Origin: Clostridium sp. N3C
GTDB taxonomy: Bacteria > Bacillota > Clostridia > Clostridiales > Clostridiaceae
Length of the DNA stretch: 42,479 bases
NCBI RefSeq assembly: GCF_900095445.1
Contig: NZ_FMJL01000031.1
Location: 1 to 42,479 of the forward strand
Direction: 5' to 3'
Positions within the stretch are counted from its first letter, which is position 1. Each line of letters opens with the position of its first letter. The notes below the pieces were generated by a model. The model had not been told where the DNA came from. It searched no databases and was given only the letters and a program-made list of their open reading frames with translations. The position numbers and the translations under genes were made by a program. Below, in pieces: positions 32,978-42,003 of the stretch.

Positions 32978-33901
32978 GTGGAGAATATTATTTTGAAAAG
33001 CTATAATTTAAGTAAAACCTATAATAAGATTAACGCATTGGAAGATGTTAATATCACTATAAAGAAGGGGCAAATATACGGTTTTATAGGTCAAAATGGA
33101 GCTGGAAAAACTACTCTCTTTCGAATAATATCTGGCCTTTCCTTTCAAAGCAAAGGTGCTCTTGAACTCTTTGGCGAAAGTGAAGGGAGGAAGCTTGAAC
33201 TAGCACGAAGGAGAATGGGTTGTATTATAGAGTCCCCTGTATTTTATCCTTTCAAAACCGCTTACGAGAACTTAGAAATAGACAGAATACAGAAAGGTAT
33301 TCCAGGAAAGGAATGCATAGAAAAGGCTTTGACCATGGTAGGTTTAGATAAAGTAAAGAACAAAAAGGTACGAAACTTTTCTCTAGGCATGAAGCAGCGC
33401 TTAGGTATTGCCATGGCACTCTTAGGAGATCCAGAATTTCTAATTTTAGATGAACCTATCAACGGTCTAGACCCTACAGGCATTGTGGAAATACGTGAGA
33501 TTCTCAAAAAGCTAAATACAGAGTATGGCGTTACCATTCTCATATCAAGCCATATTTTAGCAGAACTCTATCAGTTAGCTAACTGCTACGGAATTATTCA
33601 TAAGGGTAAGCTATTAGAAGAAATCACTGCTGAAGAATTAGCAAACCGCTGTCAAAAGTTTTTATATATCAAAGTTGATGATGTAGCAAAAGCATCGGTA
33701 ATAATCGATAAAAAACTGAACAGCTCAAATTTTAAAGTATTACCTGGCAACATTATAAGGCTCTACGACTATTTAGATGCGCCAGCAAAGGTTTCTACCA
33801 CCTTAACTATGGCTGGTATAGCTGTAGAACAAATCACTCCAATGGGTGATGATTTGGAAACCTACTTTTCAAAATTGATAGGAGGTGGTAGCAATGCTTA
33901 G
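32978..33901 (+). CDS. ABC transporter ATPase (BcrA-like, peptide-resistance type)
   Basis: This is a 307-residue ATP-binding subunit. Walker A GQNGAGKT at 38-45, signature FSLGMKQR (about 134-141), Walker B FLILDEP (about 154-160), and switch His in ISSHIL. The C-terminal about 90 residues form the extra domain common in BcrA/lantibiotic-immunity ATPases. It starts with GTG; AAGGGAGG is 7 nt upstream. It overlaps the permease gene by 8 bp. With the adjacent two-component genes, it is likely to protect against or respond to a cell-envelope-active peptide (inference from composition). Confidence 0.92.
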   Translation: MENIILKSYNLSKTYNKINALEDVNITIKKGQIYGFIGQNGAGKTTLFRIISGLSFQSKGALELFGESEGRKLELARRRMGCIIESPVFYPFKTAYENLEIDRIQKGIPGKECIEKALTMVGLDKVKNKKVRNFSLGMKQRLGIAMALLGDPEFLILDEPINGLDPTGIVEIREILKKLNTEYGVTILISSHILAELYQLANCYGIIHKGKLLEEITAEELANRCQKFLYIKVDDVAKASVIIDKKLNSSNFKVLPGNIIRLYDYLDAPAKVSTTLTMAGIAVEQITPMGDDLETYFSKLIGGGSNA

Positions 33902-34634
33902 TTTGTTAAAGGCTGAATTTCATAAGCTAAAAACAAGCAAAATATTCTGGCTTATGGTACTAGCAGGAGTAGCTCAAGGTATAGCTGGTCCCATACTTTC
34001 CTATATATTAAGAACAAAGTCCGGAGAAGATATGCTGCTATTTTCCATTCAGATACAGCAATTCTTAGTATATATGCCTATACTAGCTATTTTCGCATAC
34101 TTTATTAGCAGTGAATTTCACACCGGTAGTATAAAAAATTTAGTTACCTATGGCCATAGAAGAAGGAATATAATTATTGCAAAAAGTATAGCCTTCTATG
34201 TAGGAACAGTAATTATTAGTTTTGCTTTCCCCCTTGTAATTACCTTAATCAACACTGTTATAAACGGATATGGAAGGTCCTTTGATTTACAAGCTCTTTT
34301 ACTTATTTTACGGGTGACCTTTTTAATGACCTTAATATATATTAGTATGGCCAGCATAATTGTAATGTTGTGCTTCCTAACTAAAAATGCCGTTGCTCCT
34401 AGTGTTATATTTTATCTTTTTGATACAGTATGCAGAGTAGGCCAAGCATTATCTATGAAAAATAACACAGTAAAAGCGATCTATGGAAAAACAGTCTTCT
34501 ATCAGCTAAATACAGCAACCTTAAGAAATATTAATTTTTCACAGGGGCTTGAAGTAGTAGCAATATGCTTGATTACAATAACACTTTCAACAATAATAGC
34601 TATGGCTGCCTTTAATAAAGCAGAATTAAAGTAA
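33894..34634 (+). CDS. ABC-2 type transporter permease
   Basis: This is a 246-residue permease with six predicted helices (ABC-2 type). It starts FHKLKTSKIFWLMVLAGVAQGIAG (split: FHKLKTSKIFWLMVLAG, then VAQGIAG), and has the EFHTGSIKNLVTYGHRR motif after helix 2, as in lantibiotic-immunity and BcrB-like permeases. The ATG at 33894 has AGGAGG 8 nt upstream, inside the end of the ATPase gene, so the two are translated as a coupled pair. There is no second permease gene, unlike the LanFEG type. Confidence 0.88.
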   Translation: MLSLLKAEFHKLKTSKIFWLMVLAGVAQGIAGPILSYILRTKSGEDMLLFSIQIQQFLVYMPILAIFAYFISSEFHTGSIKNLVTYGHRRRNIIIAKSIAFYVGTVIISFAFPLVITLINTVINGYGRSFDLQALLLILRVTFLMTLIYISMASIIVMLCFLTKNAVAPSVIFYLFDTVCRVGQALSMKNNTVKAIYGKTVFYQLNTATLRNINFSQGLEVVAICLITITLSTIIAMAAFNKAELK

Positions 34635-34653
34635 GGAAAGGATCTGGTAAGTA

Positions 34654-35562
34654 GTGATTTTGCTTATAATTATCTTATCCCTGGCAGTAATCATTTTACT
34701 TGCCAGACTCTTATATATAGAACATGAAATTATAGATGCAACAAATCAACTAAAAGAATTTAATAAAAATAAATCAGATAATAAATTGACCGTTGGACTT
34801 TTAAACAAGAATTTTGAGAAACTTGCCTGGGCAATAAACGAAAATATTGAAATAAGAAAACATGCTGAAGCAAGTAGACTTAAAACCGAAAGAGCTCTAA
34901 AAAGCGCCATTGCAGATATGTCTCACGACTTAAGAACGCCCCTTACAACGGTAATTGGATACTTACAGTTTATGAAGAAGGATAACTCTACTGAAGATGA
35001 AAGAAGACAATATCTTAATATAGCCTATGAAAGAGCCAAAACTTTAGAAGATTTGCTAAATGACTTTTATACCCTGTCCTTAATTGATTCTGCAGAATAT
35101 GAAATTAATCTTGAGAAATTAGATTTAAGCAGAGCTTTAAAGGAATCTTTAGTAGATAAGCATAATGAATTTCTAGCAAGAAATCTGGAAATAAGCTTTC
35201 AAATACCGGATAAGAGCCTATATATAATCGGTGATAAGCAATCCCTTGATAGGGTTATTGGGAATTTACTAAACAATGTTCTAAAATACGCCAAGAGTAG
35301 AGCGGTTATATCTTTAAAGGCAGAAGAAGATATAGTTACTTTAAAAATTAATAATGATGTATCAAATTTAACTCCTAATCAATTAGAAAGATTTTTCGAT
35401 AGATTCTATAGAGCGGATAATACACGGTCAGAAAAAGGCTCAGGATTGGGTTTGGCAATTTCTAAATCTCTTATAGAAAAAATGGGCGGCAATATTAAAG
35501 TGTCAATGGTTGGAGATATGCTAAGTATGTGCTGTGAATTCAAAAATTATAAAAAAATATAA
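34654..35562 (+). CDS. Sensor histidine kinase
   Basis: This is a 302-residue membrane kinase. It has a single N-terminal helix (about 2-20) and no large sensor domain, so it is an intramembrane-sensing type and probably takes its cue from the transporter. HisKA phospho-acceptor His91 in MSHDLRTPL; HATPase_c shows N-box NLLNNVLKYA (about 215-224) and GSGLGLAIS. GTG start; AAAGGAT lies about 13 nt upstream, so the start is less certain than for the neighbours. Its gene follows the permease by 19 bp and completes the cluster; it presumably phosphorylates the regulator encoded at 32186. Confidence 0.9.
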   Translation: MILLIIILSLAVIILLARLLYIEHEIIDATNQLKEFNKNKSDNKLTVGLLNKNFEKLAWAINENIEIRKHAEASRLKTERALKSAIADMSHDLRTPLTTVIGYLQFMKKDNSTEDERRQYLNIAYERAKTLEDLLNDFYTLSLIDSAEYEINLEKLDLSRALKESLVDKHNEFLARNLEISFQIPDKSLYIIGDKQSLDRVIGNLLNNVLKYAKSRAVISLKAEEDIVTLKINNDVSNLTPNQLERFFDRFYRADNTRSEKGSGLGLAISKSLIEKMGGNIKVSMVGDMLSMCCEFKNYKKI

Positions 35563-35593
35563 TATAAAAGGGTATTATTGTTATAAAAACATA

Positions 35594-35623
35594 GCCTCAG
35601 ACTTTTTTGTGAAGGTCTGAGGC
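35594..35623. terminator. Hairpin between histidine kinase and chemotaxis receptor
   Basis: A 9-bp perfect stem (35594-35602 with 35615-35623) with GCC/GGC ends. On the minus strand it is followed by TATGTTTTTAT; on plus the following sequence is ATTAAAATTT. It may serve both convergent units. Confidence 0.65.
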
Positions 35624-35656
35624 ATTAAAATTTATTCATTTCTAACTAACAGGTTT

Positions 35657-36537
35657 TTATAAGTTATCTTCACTTATAAGACTTTTTAGCTCATTACTTG
35701 ATTTTTTAATGTTTTCTACCGCTTTATACAAAATATCTATATTAGACTTATTCTCTTCTGTAGTAGCTGTTAACTCTTCCGCAGAAGCAGTATGTTCTTC
35801 TGAAATCGCCGCCATACTTTCAGTTTCCTGACGTATATCAGAGAACAGCATCACAGTATTATTTAATCTATCAATACCCTCAGATAAATATTGATCAATA
35901 TTATTAAAGGAATCTTGTATTTCTTTGAAATTGTCACTTACCGCTCTTGTAATTTCCTTTCCTTCTTTAGTTACCTTATTTCCTTTATTAGCTTCATCAG
36001 AAACCCTTTCTGTTATATCCCTTATTTCCTTTAAGATTTCATCAATTTCTTTTACTATTTCTCCGCTTCCTTCTGCTAACTTTCTTACTTCCTCTGCCAC
36101 CACAGCAAAGCCTCTACCGGCCTCTCCTGCTCTTGCTGCTTCTATAGATGCATTAAGAGCTAATAAATTGGTTTGATCAGATATTTGATTTATTTTAGAA
36201 AGAAATTCAGTAACTCTATTCATTCTATTGCTAAGTTCTTGAGTAGCTATATAGGAATTAGTGGCTACTTCATCAATAATCTCCATTTGCTTAGACATAC
36301 TGTTGATTTTTTCATATCCTTTTAAAACAACAGTATTAGTATTTCTTGATATCTCTGATAATTCTTTGTTAAAACTATTAACCTCTGATATTTTTTGGTC
36401 TGCCTCATTCATCATATCACTAATTTTTGAAATGCTCTTTGTTTGTGTTAATATACCCGTTGCCATCATTTCCACTTGTGCAGACATATTATTGCTTATC
36501 TCATGTATAGCACCTAAATTATTATATGAATTATATC
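35657..36537 (-). pseudogene. Methyl-accepting chemotaxis receptor, C-terminal part (frameshifted)
   Basis: This is the signalling half of a chemotaxis receptor. It has a long coiled coil with the conserved hairpin tip [22 protein letters not shown] then [18 protein letters not shown], through which receptors drive CheA/CheW. The frame is open upstream past the internal ATG at 36487, reading ...[15 protein letters not shown] before MSAQVE, so this is not an independent gene. Its in-frame upstream continuation is the membrane half in the other frame. A single-base deletion in an AT-rich run around 36530 explains the break. No ribosome site precedes the internal ATG. Confidence 0.8.
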
Positions 36538-37101
36538 ATTGTCCAATGCAGAAGTATTTTTACTGATAACTTTAATGGTTTTGCCCATATTTTCCAGAAG
36601 AGCTTTTGCTTCATTTTCTTTATTATTAGCATCTTGAATCAGTTCACTTCCCCATTTTGTAACATAAAACAAAATTATAGAAGCAAATGCTATACATAGC
36701 AAACCAAGTATATAAACATCAGAATCATAGCCTTGATTTACAAAATAAATATAGCTTAAAACACCAGAAACGCCTACCCCATATATTATAATAATCCATT
36801 TCCTAAAATATATTGCCGCAGCACTTATAGCCAAACACCCCTCTGCTATGGCTACTGAAGGCCTACTAACCATAATGGCAGAAAAGTGCATAAATACGGA
36901 CAACAAAAATATCCATTGAATAATTTCTTCATTATTTTTTTTACTTTTTAACACCAAGGATAATACTACGCCAAAAATTAATGCTATGGTTGGAGCAAGT
37001 GTATCAAATATACCCAACAAGCCAAAGGGTAACATTACAAATATTCCAAAAACCATAATTTTAAATACAGCTTTATTAACTTTTGATAAATATGTCTCCA
37101 T
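36514..37101 (-). pseudogene. Methyl-accepting chemotaxis receptor, N-terminal membrane part (frameshifted)
   Basis: This is the membrane half of the same receptor. About six hydrophobic helices (near 12-31, 34-51, 61-79, 84-98, 101-119 and 128-147) are followed by a coiled linker (about 155-185) and then a premature stop at 36514. The good ribosome site (AGGAGG, 9 nt before the ATG) and near-consensus promoter show it was a functional receptor start. Restoring one A near 36530 joins it to the signalling half as [15 protein letters not shown], giving a protein of roughly 480 residues without a large extracellular domain. It may be a real mutation or a sequencing error. Confidence 0.8.
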
Positions 37102-37211
37102 GTTCTTATACCTCCTCTTTAGTATATATAAATCTCATTTATACACTATCTCAACTCTAAATCTATAGTCGTTATTCGATATTTTTCATCTTTTTCTACA
37201 CCTCAATTTCT

Positions 37212-37241
37212 ATTGTAATTCTCTTTTCATACTGATGTCAA
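37212..37241 (-). promoter_or_regulatory. Promoter of the chemotaxis receptor gene
   Basis: Minus strand TTGACA (37236-37241), 18 bp, TACAAT (37212-37217): near consensus. The rest of 37102-37320 shows nothing else recognisable. Confidence 0.75.
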
Positions 37242-37318
37242 ATTATTATAAAGAAGAATAAGATTATGATCATCTAATCTCCACTTATAAGCACACCAAA
37301 TACAAGTAATTCTTTACA

Positions 37319-37367
37319 AACAAAAGGACTGTGGTGTTAGAAATAAAATTCTAATACCACAGTCCTT
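37319..37367 (-). terminator. Terminator of the pot operon
   Basis: A 19-bp stem with one G-T pair (37324-37342 with 37349-37367, 6-nt loop) is followed on the minus strand by TTTTGTTTG. It begins just past the potD stop. Confidence 0.9.
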
Positions 37368-37370
37368 ATA

Positions 37371-38426
37371 TTATTTTGAAGTAATCTTTAACCAAGCATC
37401 ATTATATGCCTTTCTAAAATCACCAAGATCTATATAAACCTCGGACTTTTCAATTACTTCTTTATCTGGATATGCAGACTTATCATTCTTTACTTCATCG
37501 TCAAGCAATTCTAAGGTTGCCTTATTTGGTGTAGCATAACCAATATAGTCTACATTCTTCTTATTAACCTCCGCATCAAGAAGATAGTTCAAAAACTTTT
37601 CTGCCTCGGCCTTATGCTGTGCATTCTTAGGAATAGCAAAAACATCAAACCATAGATTTGTACCTTCTTTAGGTATTACATACTCAAATCTATCTGGCTC
37701 TTGCTGTTTTAGTACAGCAGCATCACCGGAATATATAACAGCTATATTTCTCTCACCACTTAGCAAGGAATCCTTAACCTGATCCCCTATATATACAGCA
37801 TTTAATTCGTTACGCTGCTTAACTAACTCTTCTGTAGCCTTGTCAATTTCCTCTTGACTTGTAGAATTTAAAGAATAGCCAAGTCTTTTTAAGGATACAC
37901 CTATTGAATTTCTCATGTCATCAGACATAAAGATATCATTCTTATATTTAGAATTCCATAAATCATCCCAACTATCAATATTATCTGTTATCTTTGTTTT
38001 ATCATATATTATGCCTATTGTTCCCCACAAATAAGGTATTGAATATTTATTTTCAGGGTCATAGGACATATTTTTATAGGTATCATCTATATTTTTATAA
38101 TTAGGTATGTTATCAAAGTTAATCTCCTGAACAAGGTCTTCCTTAATCATTCTCTCAAGCATATAGTCTGATGGCACAATAAGATCATATGCTGTAGTTT
38201 CTGACTTTACCATCTCATACATTTCTTCATTAGTAGCATAAGTCATATAGTTAACCTTTATACCAGTTTCCTTTTCAAAGTCCTTTAAAATGCTTTCATC
38301 AATATACTCTCCCCAGTTAAATACATTAATTGTAACCTTGTCTTTGTCGCTGCCACAGCCAGTAAATATTGATGCTGAAACTATGAGTGTAACAGCTAAG
38401 GATAAAAGTTTCTTAACTCTAGTCAT
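37371..38426 (-). CDS. potD: Spermidine/putrescine-binding lipoprotein
   Basis: This is a 351-residue polyamine-binding protein. Signal segment 5-21, lipobox FTGC with Cys24. The mature fold opens INVFNWGEYIDESILKDFE, a PotD/PotF hallmark, and has YDLIVPSDYMLERM (about 80-93), YSIPYLWGTIGIIYDK (about 128-143) and IAVIYSGDAAVL (about 232-243). It captures polyamines outside the membrane for PotBC. The start overlaps potC by 8 bp; AGAGGTAAGG lies upstream. It is the last gene of xre-potABCD. Confidence 0.95.
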   Translation of the reverse strand: MTRVKKLLSLAVTLIVSASIFTGCGSDKDKVTINVFNWGEYIDESILKDFEKETGIKVNYMTYATNEEMYEMVKSETTAYDLIVPSDYMLERMIKEDLVQEINFDNIPNYKNIDDTYKNMSYDPENKYSIPYLWGTIGIIYDKTKITDNIDSWDDLWNSKYKNDIFMSDDMRNSIGVSLKRLGYSLNSTSQEEIDKATEELVKQRNELNAVYIGDQVKDSLLSGERNIAVIYSGDAAVLKQQEPDRFEYVIPKEGTNLWFDVFAIPKNAQHKAEAEKFLNYLLDAEVNKKNVDYIGYATPNKATLELLDDEVKNDKSAYPDKEVIEKSEVYIDLGDFRKAYNDAWLKITSK

Positions 38427-39216
38427 CTACCTTACCTCTCTTCCTTTCATTTTTAATTAAGTCCTTTTTATTTGCAAGAAATATAAGTATAAAAATAGAT
38501 ATAAACATCAAGGTTGATAGGGCATTTATTTCAGGGCTTACGCCTCTTCTTGCCATTGAATAAATTTCAATAGACAAGTTTGTTACCCCAGATCCAGTGT
38601 TAAAAAAGCTTATTACAAAATCATCTATGGACATTGTAAAGGAAATTAGAAATCCTGCCAAAATACCTGGTGCTATTTGAGGCAATATAACCTTCCTTAA
38701 GGTATAAAAAGGTGTTGCACCTAAATCCTGAGCCGCCTTTACCAAATCATCAGGCATTTGCTTAAGCTTTGGAAGTACTGAAACTATAACATAGGGTGTG
38801 GAAAAAACCACATGAGCTACTATAAGTGTTTTAAACCCAAAGGTTAATCTAAAAAATATAAATAAAGTCATTAAAGAAATTGCAGTAACTATATCTGGGT
38901 TCAATACTGGTAAATAATTGATATTTAGTACAGCCTTCTTCTTCCATCCAGTCATTTTATCTATTCCTATAGCACTTATAGTTCCTAAGATTGTTGAAAC
39001 CAGAGAGGAAACAACTGCAACAAGTACAGTATAGTACAAAGCCTTTAAAATTCTCTGATTATCAAAAAGGGATACATACCATTTTAAAGAAAAACCTTGC
39101 CAGCTTGCTGAACTTTTTCCGGAATTGAAAGAAAAAATTATCAGGAATACTATTGGAGCATACAAAAATATATATGCTAATGATAAATAAATTCTTTTAG
39201 CCCACTTGCCTACCAT
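38419..39216 (-). CDS. potC: Polyamine ABC transporter permease PotC
   Basis: This is a 265-residue inner-membrane permease, six predicted helices. The EAA loop is VKAAQDLGATPFYTLRKVIL (about 158-177). It has the PotC-typical FSFNSGKSSASWQGFSLKWY (about 28-47) after helix 1. It pairs with PotB to form the channel. Its ATG overlaps the potB end by 7 bp and the potD start by 8 bp, so the operon is translationally coupled. Confidence 0.94.
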   Translation of the reverse strand: MVGKWAKRIYLSLAYIFLYAPIVFLIIFSFNSGKSSASWQGFSLKWYVSLFDNQRILKALYYTVLVAVVSSLVSTILGTISAIGIDKMTGWKKKAVLNINYLPVLNPDIVTAISLMTLFIFFRLTFGFKTLIVAHVVFSTPYVIVSVLPKLKQMPDDLVKAAQDLGATPFYTLRKVILPQIAPGILAGFLISFTMSIDDFVISFFNTGSGVTNLSIEIYSMARRGVSPEINALSTLMFISIFILIFLANKKDLIKNERKRGKVDD

Positions 39217-40040
39217 AGTATTCCACCACCTTCCTTCTCATCCTTATCTTCATATTTTGAAAGTATAGCCATAGATATAAGTATAATTACCATCATCAAA
39301 ATTGATATAGCAGATCCAAAATATCTATCTCCTACAGTAGTAAACTGAAGTTCAATTAAGTTACCTATAAGCATATACTGTCCACCGCCAAGGAGCTTTG
39401 ATATTACAAAGGTTGAAACCGCTGGCATAAATACCATAGTTATACCGGACATAACCCCTGGTATACTTAAGGGAAAAATTATTCTTCTAAAAATCACAAA
39501 CTTGTTAGCTCCAAGATCCGCCGCAGCCTTTATAACATTTTGATCTATTTTTATAAGCACTGTATATATAGATATAACCATAAAGGGTAAAAAGTTATAT
39601 ATCATACCAAGAACAACAGCTGTATCTGTATATAATATATTCATAGTCGGAAGACCTATAGCTTTAAGAATAGTATTTATAATTCCATTTCTTCCTATGA
39701 TAGACATCCATGCATATGTTCTTAAAAGAAAGTTCATCCACATAGGAACAATTAAAAGTAACATAAGTAAAGTTCTGTACTTTGGGTCCAGCTTTGAAAG
39801 AATATATGCTATAGGATAACCCAAAATAAGACATAATACAGTAGATATAGCTGCCAGCTTAACTGAATTATAAAACACCTTCATATAGTTAGGTTGAAAA
39901 AGCTTCTCATAATTTTCTAAAGTGAAAGCACCACCACTGTTAGTAAAACTAAAGTAGAGTATAAGAAATAGAGGAACAACAATAAAAATTATACTCCATA
40001 CAATATAAGGATATTGAGCTATTGATTTGCTTTTTTTCAT
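39210..40040 (-). CDS. potB: Polyamine ABC transporter permease PotB
   Basis: This is a 276-residue permease, six predicted helices. The EAA loop is [20 protein letters not shown] (about 170-189), preceded by [17 protein letters not shown]. It is characteristic of PotB. The ATG overlaps the potA stop by 4 bp. Partner of PotC; both dock on PotA. Confidence 0.94.
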   Translation of the reverse strand: MKKSKSIAQYPYIVWSIIFIVVPLFLILYFSFTNSGGAFTLENYEKLFQPNYMKVFYNSVKLAAISTVLCLILGYPIAYILSKLDPKYRTLLMLLLIVPMWMNFLLRTYAWMSIIGRNGIINTILKAIGLPTMNILYTDTAVVLGMIYNFLPFMVISIYTVLIKIDQNVIKAAADLGANKFVIFRRIIFPLSIPGVMSGITMVFMPAVSTFVISKLLGGGQYMLIGNLIELQFTTVGDRYFGSAISILMMVIILISMAILSKYEDKDEKEGGGILW

Positions 40041-41098
40041 TCCATATCCCTAGCCTTTCTCATGATATGGATATCCTCAGGATATATGTTCATACCAATC
40101 TTTTCATCAATTTTAACTTGCTTAGTATTGTGTATGAGCCATTTTTTATTGTTTGCTTCCACCTCAATTTCATAGTGAACTCCCTTAAAAATAACAGAAG
40201 TAACTATACCATTAATCATACCTTTGCCATATTCCTCAAGCTTGATATCTTCAGGTCTTATTACAACATCTACTTTTTCATCCTTATCAAACCCCTTGTC
40301 TACACACTGGAACTCTCTGCCTTCAAAAGAAACTCTATAATCATCATGCATTATACCGTCAAAAATATTACTTTCCCCTATGAACCTTGCCACAAATTTA
40401 TTTTTAGGTTCATTGTAAATATCCTCCGGTGTTCCTATTTGCTGAATCCTTCCTTTATTCATAACCACAATAGTATCGGACATAGTTAAAGCTTCCTCCT
40501 GGTCATGAGTAACAAAAACAAAGGTTATTCCTAAACTTTGTTGGATTCTTTTTAATTCAAGCTGCATTTCCTTCCTAAGCTTTAAGTCTAAAGCTGCAAG
40601 AGGCTCGTCCAGTAACAAAACCTTAGGTTCATTTACTAAAGCTCTAGCTATGGCAACTCTTTGCTGCTGACCACCACTTAAAGAGTCTGTCGATCTTTTT
40701 TCATAACCTTCAAGATCAACTAGCTTAAGAATAGCCTTCACCTTTTCTCTTATTTCCTTCTCAGGAATCTTCTTTATTCTAAGGCCAAAAGCCACATTTT
40801 CATATACATTCATATGAGTAAATAGCGCATATCTTTGAAATACAGTATTTATCTGTCTTTTATGAGGAGGAACTTCATTAATAACCTTACCTTCAAATAT
40901 TACGTCTCCATTGTTAGGTTCTTCAAAACCAGCTATTATATTTAAGGTTGTTGTTTTTCCACAACCACTAGGACCTAATAATGTTACAAATTCATTCCTT
41001 CTAATATATAAATTCAAATTATCAATAACGGTATTGTCACCATACTTTTTGGTTATGTTCTTAAGATCTAAAATTATATCTTTATTAGAATCCTGCAA
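40037..41098 (-). CDS. potA: Spermidine/putrescine ABC transporter ATPase PotA
   Basis: This is a roughly 353-residue ATPase that powers polyamine import. Walker A GPSGCGKT (about 48-55), Q-loop VFQRYALF, signature LSGGQQQR, Walker [13 protein letters not shown], switch His in FVTHDQEEA. The C-terminal about 110 residues form the TOBE domain ([10 protein letters not shown]). The TTG at 41098 is preferred: AGAGGTG lies 6 nt upstream. An ATG six codons earlier has no ribosome site. It follows the XRE-cupin regulator by 23 bp. The only ABC ATPase here besides the peptide-resistance type. Confidence 0.93.
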   Translation of the reverse strand: MQDSNKDIILDLKNITKKYGDNTVIDNLNLYIRRNEFVTLLGPSGCGKTTTLNIIAGFEEPNNGDVIFEGKVINEVPPHKRQINTVFQRYALFTHMNVYENVAFGLRIKKIPEKEIREKVKAILKLVDLEGYEKRSTDSLSGGQQQRVAIARALVNEPKVLLLDEPLAALDLKLRKEMQLELKRIQQSLGITFVFVTHDQEEALTMSDTIVVMNKGRIQQIGTPEDIYNEPKNKFVARFIGESNIFDGIMHDDYRVSFEGREFQCVDKGFDKDEKVDVVIRPEDIKLEEYGKGMINGIVTSVIFKGVHYEIEVEANNKKWLIHNTKQVKIDEKIGMNIYPEDIHIMRKARDME

Positions 41099-41121
41099 AT
41101 TAAACACCTCTTTCATAAACT

Positions 41122-41661
41122 TTAAAAGGATGGGGGCGTACTAACCCAAATAACTTTGGCATTGCTCTTTCCACTATTAGATATATAATGATTAATGTTA
41201 GGTTTAAAGTAGAAACTTTCTCCCTTCTTAACCTTATATTTCTTACGACCTAAGTGAAGTATTATTGAACCTGATAATACATAGCCAAATTCCTCACCCT
41301 CATGGGGCTCATCTTCAACATATTGTCCGCCGGGTTCAAGGGTGATTAGAATTGGTTCCATAGAGTTTTTCTGCGCATTAGATACTAACCAAATTAAATT
41401 ATATTTTAGTTTTTCATCAGCCTTTTCAAACATATCATCCTTCACAAAAACTACTTTTTCTTCCTTTTCCTCCCTAAAAAACTCATTTAAGTTTGTTCCT
41501 AGGGCATCTAATATATCCTTTAAAGTTGCTATAGAAGGCGAAGTTAGGTCTCTTTCCAATTGAGATATAAACCCCTTAGATAGTTCACATCTATTGGCCA
41601 ATTCTTCTTGAGTAAGCTGCTTTTCAATTCTTAATCTTTTGATCTTCTCTCCAATTTGCAT
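41122..41661 (-). CDS. XRE-cupin transcriptional regulator of the pot operon
   Basis: This is a 179-residue two-domain regulator. The N-terminal HTH is canonical: [20 protein letters not shown], then [20 protein letters not shown], ending about residue 60. The C-terminal cupin domain (about 100-178) has [20 protein letters not shown] and [14 protein letters not shown], so it likely binds a small ligand, perhaps a polyamine. This architecture is usual for PuuR-like repressors next to potABCD genes. AGAGGTGG lies just before the ATG. It is the first gene of the operon. A palindrome just downstream of its promoter suggests autoregulation. Confidence 0.93.
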   Translation of the reverse strand: MQIGEKIKRLRIEKQLTQEELANRCELSKGFISQLERDLTSPSIATLKDILDALGTNLNEFFREEKEEKVVFVKDDMFEKADEKLKYNLIWLVSNAQKNSMEPILITLEPGGQYVEDEPHEGEEFGYVLSGSIILHLGRKKYKVKKGESFYFKPNINHYISNSGKSNAKVIWVSTPPSF

Positions 41662-41727
41662 ACTCCACCTCTTAAATTATATTGAGCAATAAGTTTACTA
41701 ATACTAATCTTCATCATTATAAATTTA

Positions 41728-41748
41728 GAGTTTAGATTTACTAAACTC
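41728..41748. promoter_or_regulatory. Candidate operator for the XRE-cupin regulator
   Basis: GAGTTTAG and CTAAACTC (41728-41735 and 41741-41748) form a perfect 8-bp inverted repeat with a 5-bp spacer. It begins about 10 bp after the -10 on the minus strand, where a bound dimer would block the start of transcription. Confidence 0.75.
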
Positions 41749-41758
41749 ACAATATATA

Positions 41759-41786
41759 ATTATACAATTTTTTATTAGGAAATCAA
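41759..41786 (-). promoter_or_regulatory. Promoter of the xre-pot operon
   Basis: Minus strand TTGATT (41781-41786), 16 bp, TATAAT (41759-41764). A good promoter with the candidate operator at its transcription start. Confidence 0.7.
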
Positions 41787-41964
41787 TAGGGATTTTTATT
41801 TTTTTTAGCTGTAATTATCTTCTCCTTTCAATGCATCCTCCAAGCCCATGAAAACTTACTGCGATACCAAAGCCTTATACATAAAACCACTATTTAAATT
41901 CTCTCATAAAAATCTAGTTTTAATTATTCAATTTCAGTTATTAAATTCCTAATTAAAAAATAAA
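41787..41964. other. Interval between pot promoter and next terminator
   Basis: AT-rich; no ORF, repeat or fold recognised. Confidence 0.5.
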
Positions 41965-41988
41965 AAAGCCCTTGGAATCAAGAGCCTT
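41962..41988 (-). terminator. Terminator of the heme oxygenase-like gene
   Basis: A 10-bp stem with two G-T pairs (41965-41974 with 41979-41988, 4-nt loop) is followed on the minus strand by TTTTTTATTTTTT. Confidence 0.85.
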
Positions 41989-42003
41989 CAACCAACACTT
42001 TAG

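Noticed and set aside
40022..40489. Rightward 155-codon open frame opposite potA
   Set aside because: Antisense shadow of the potA coding region with no ribosome site and an implausible composition.
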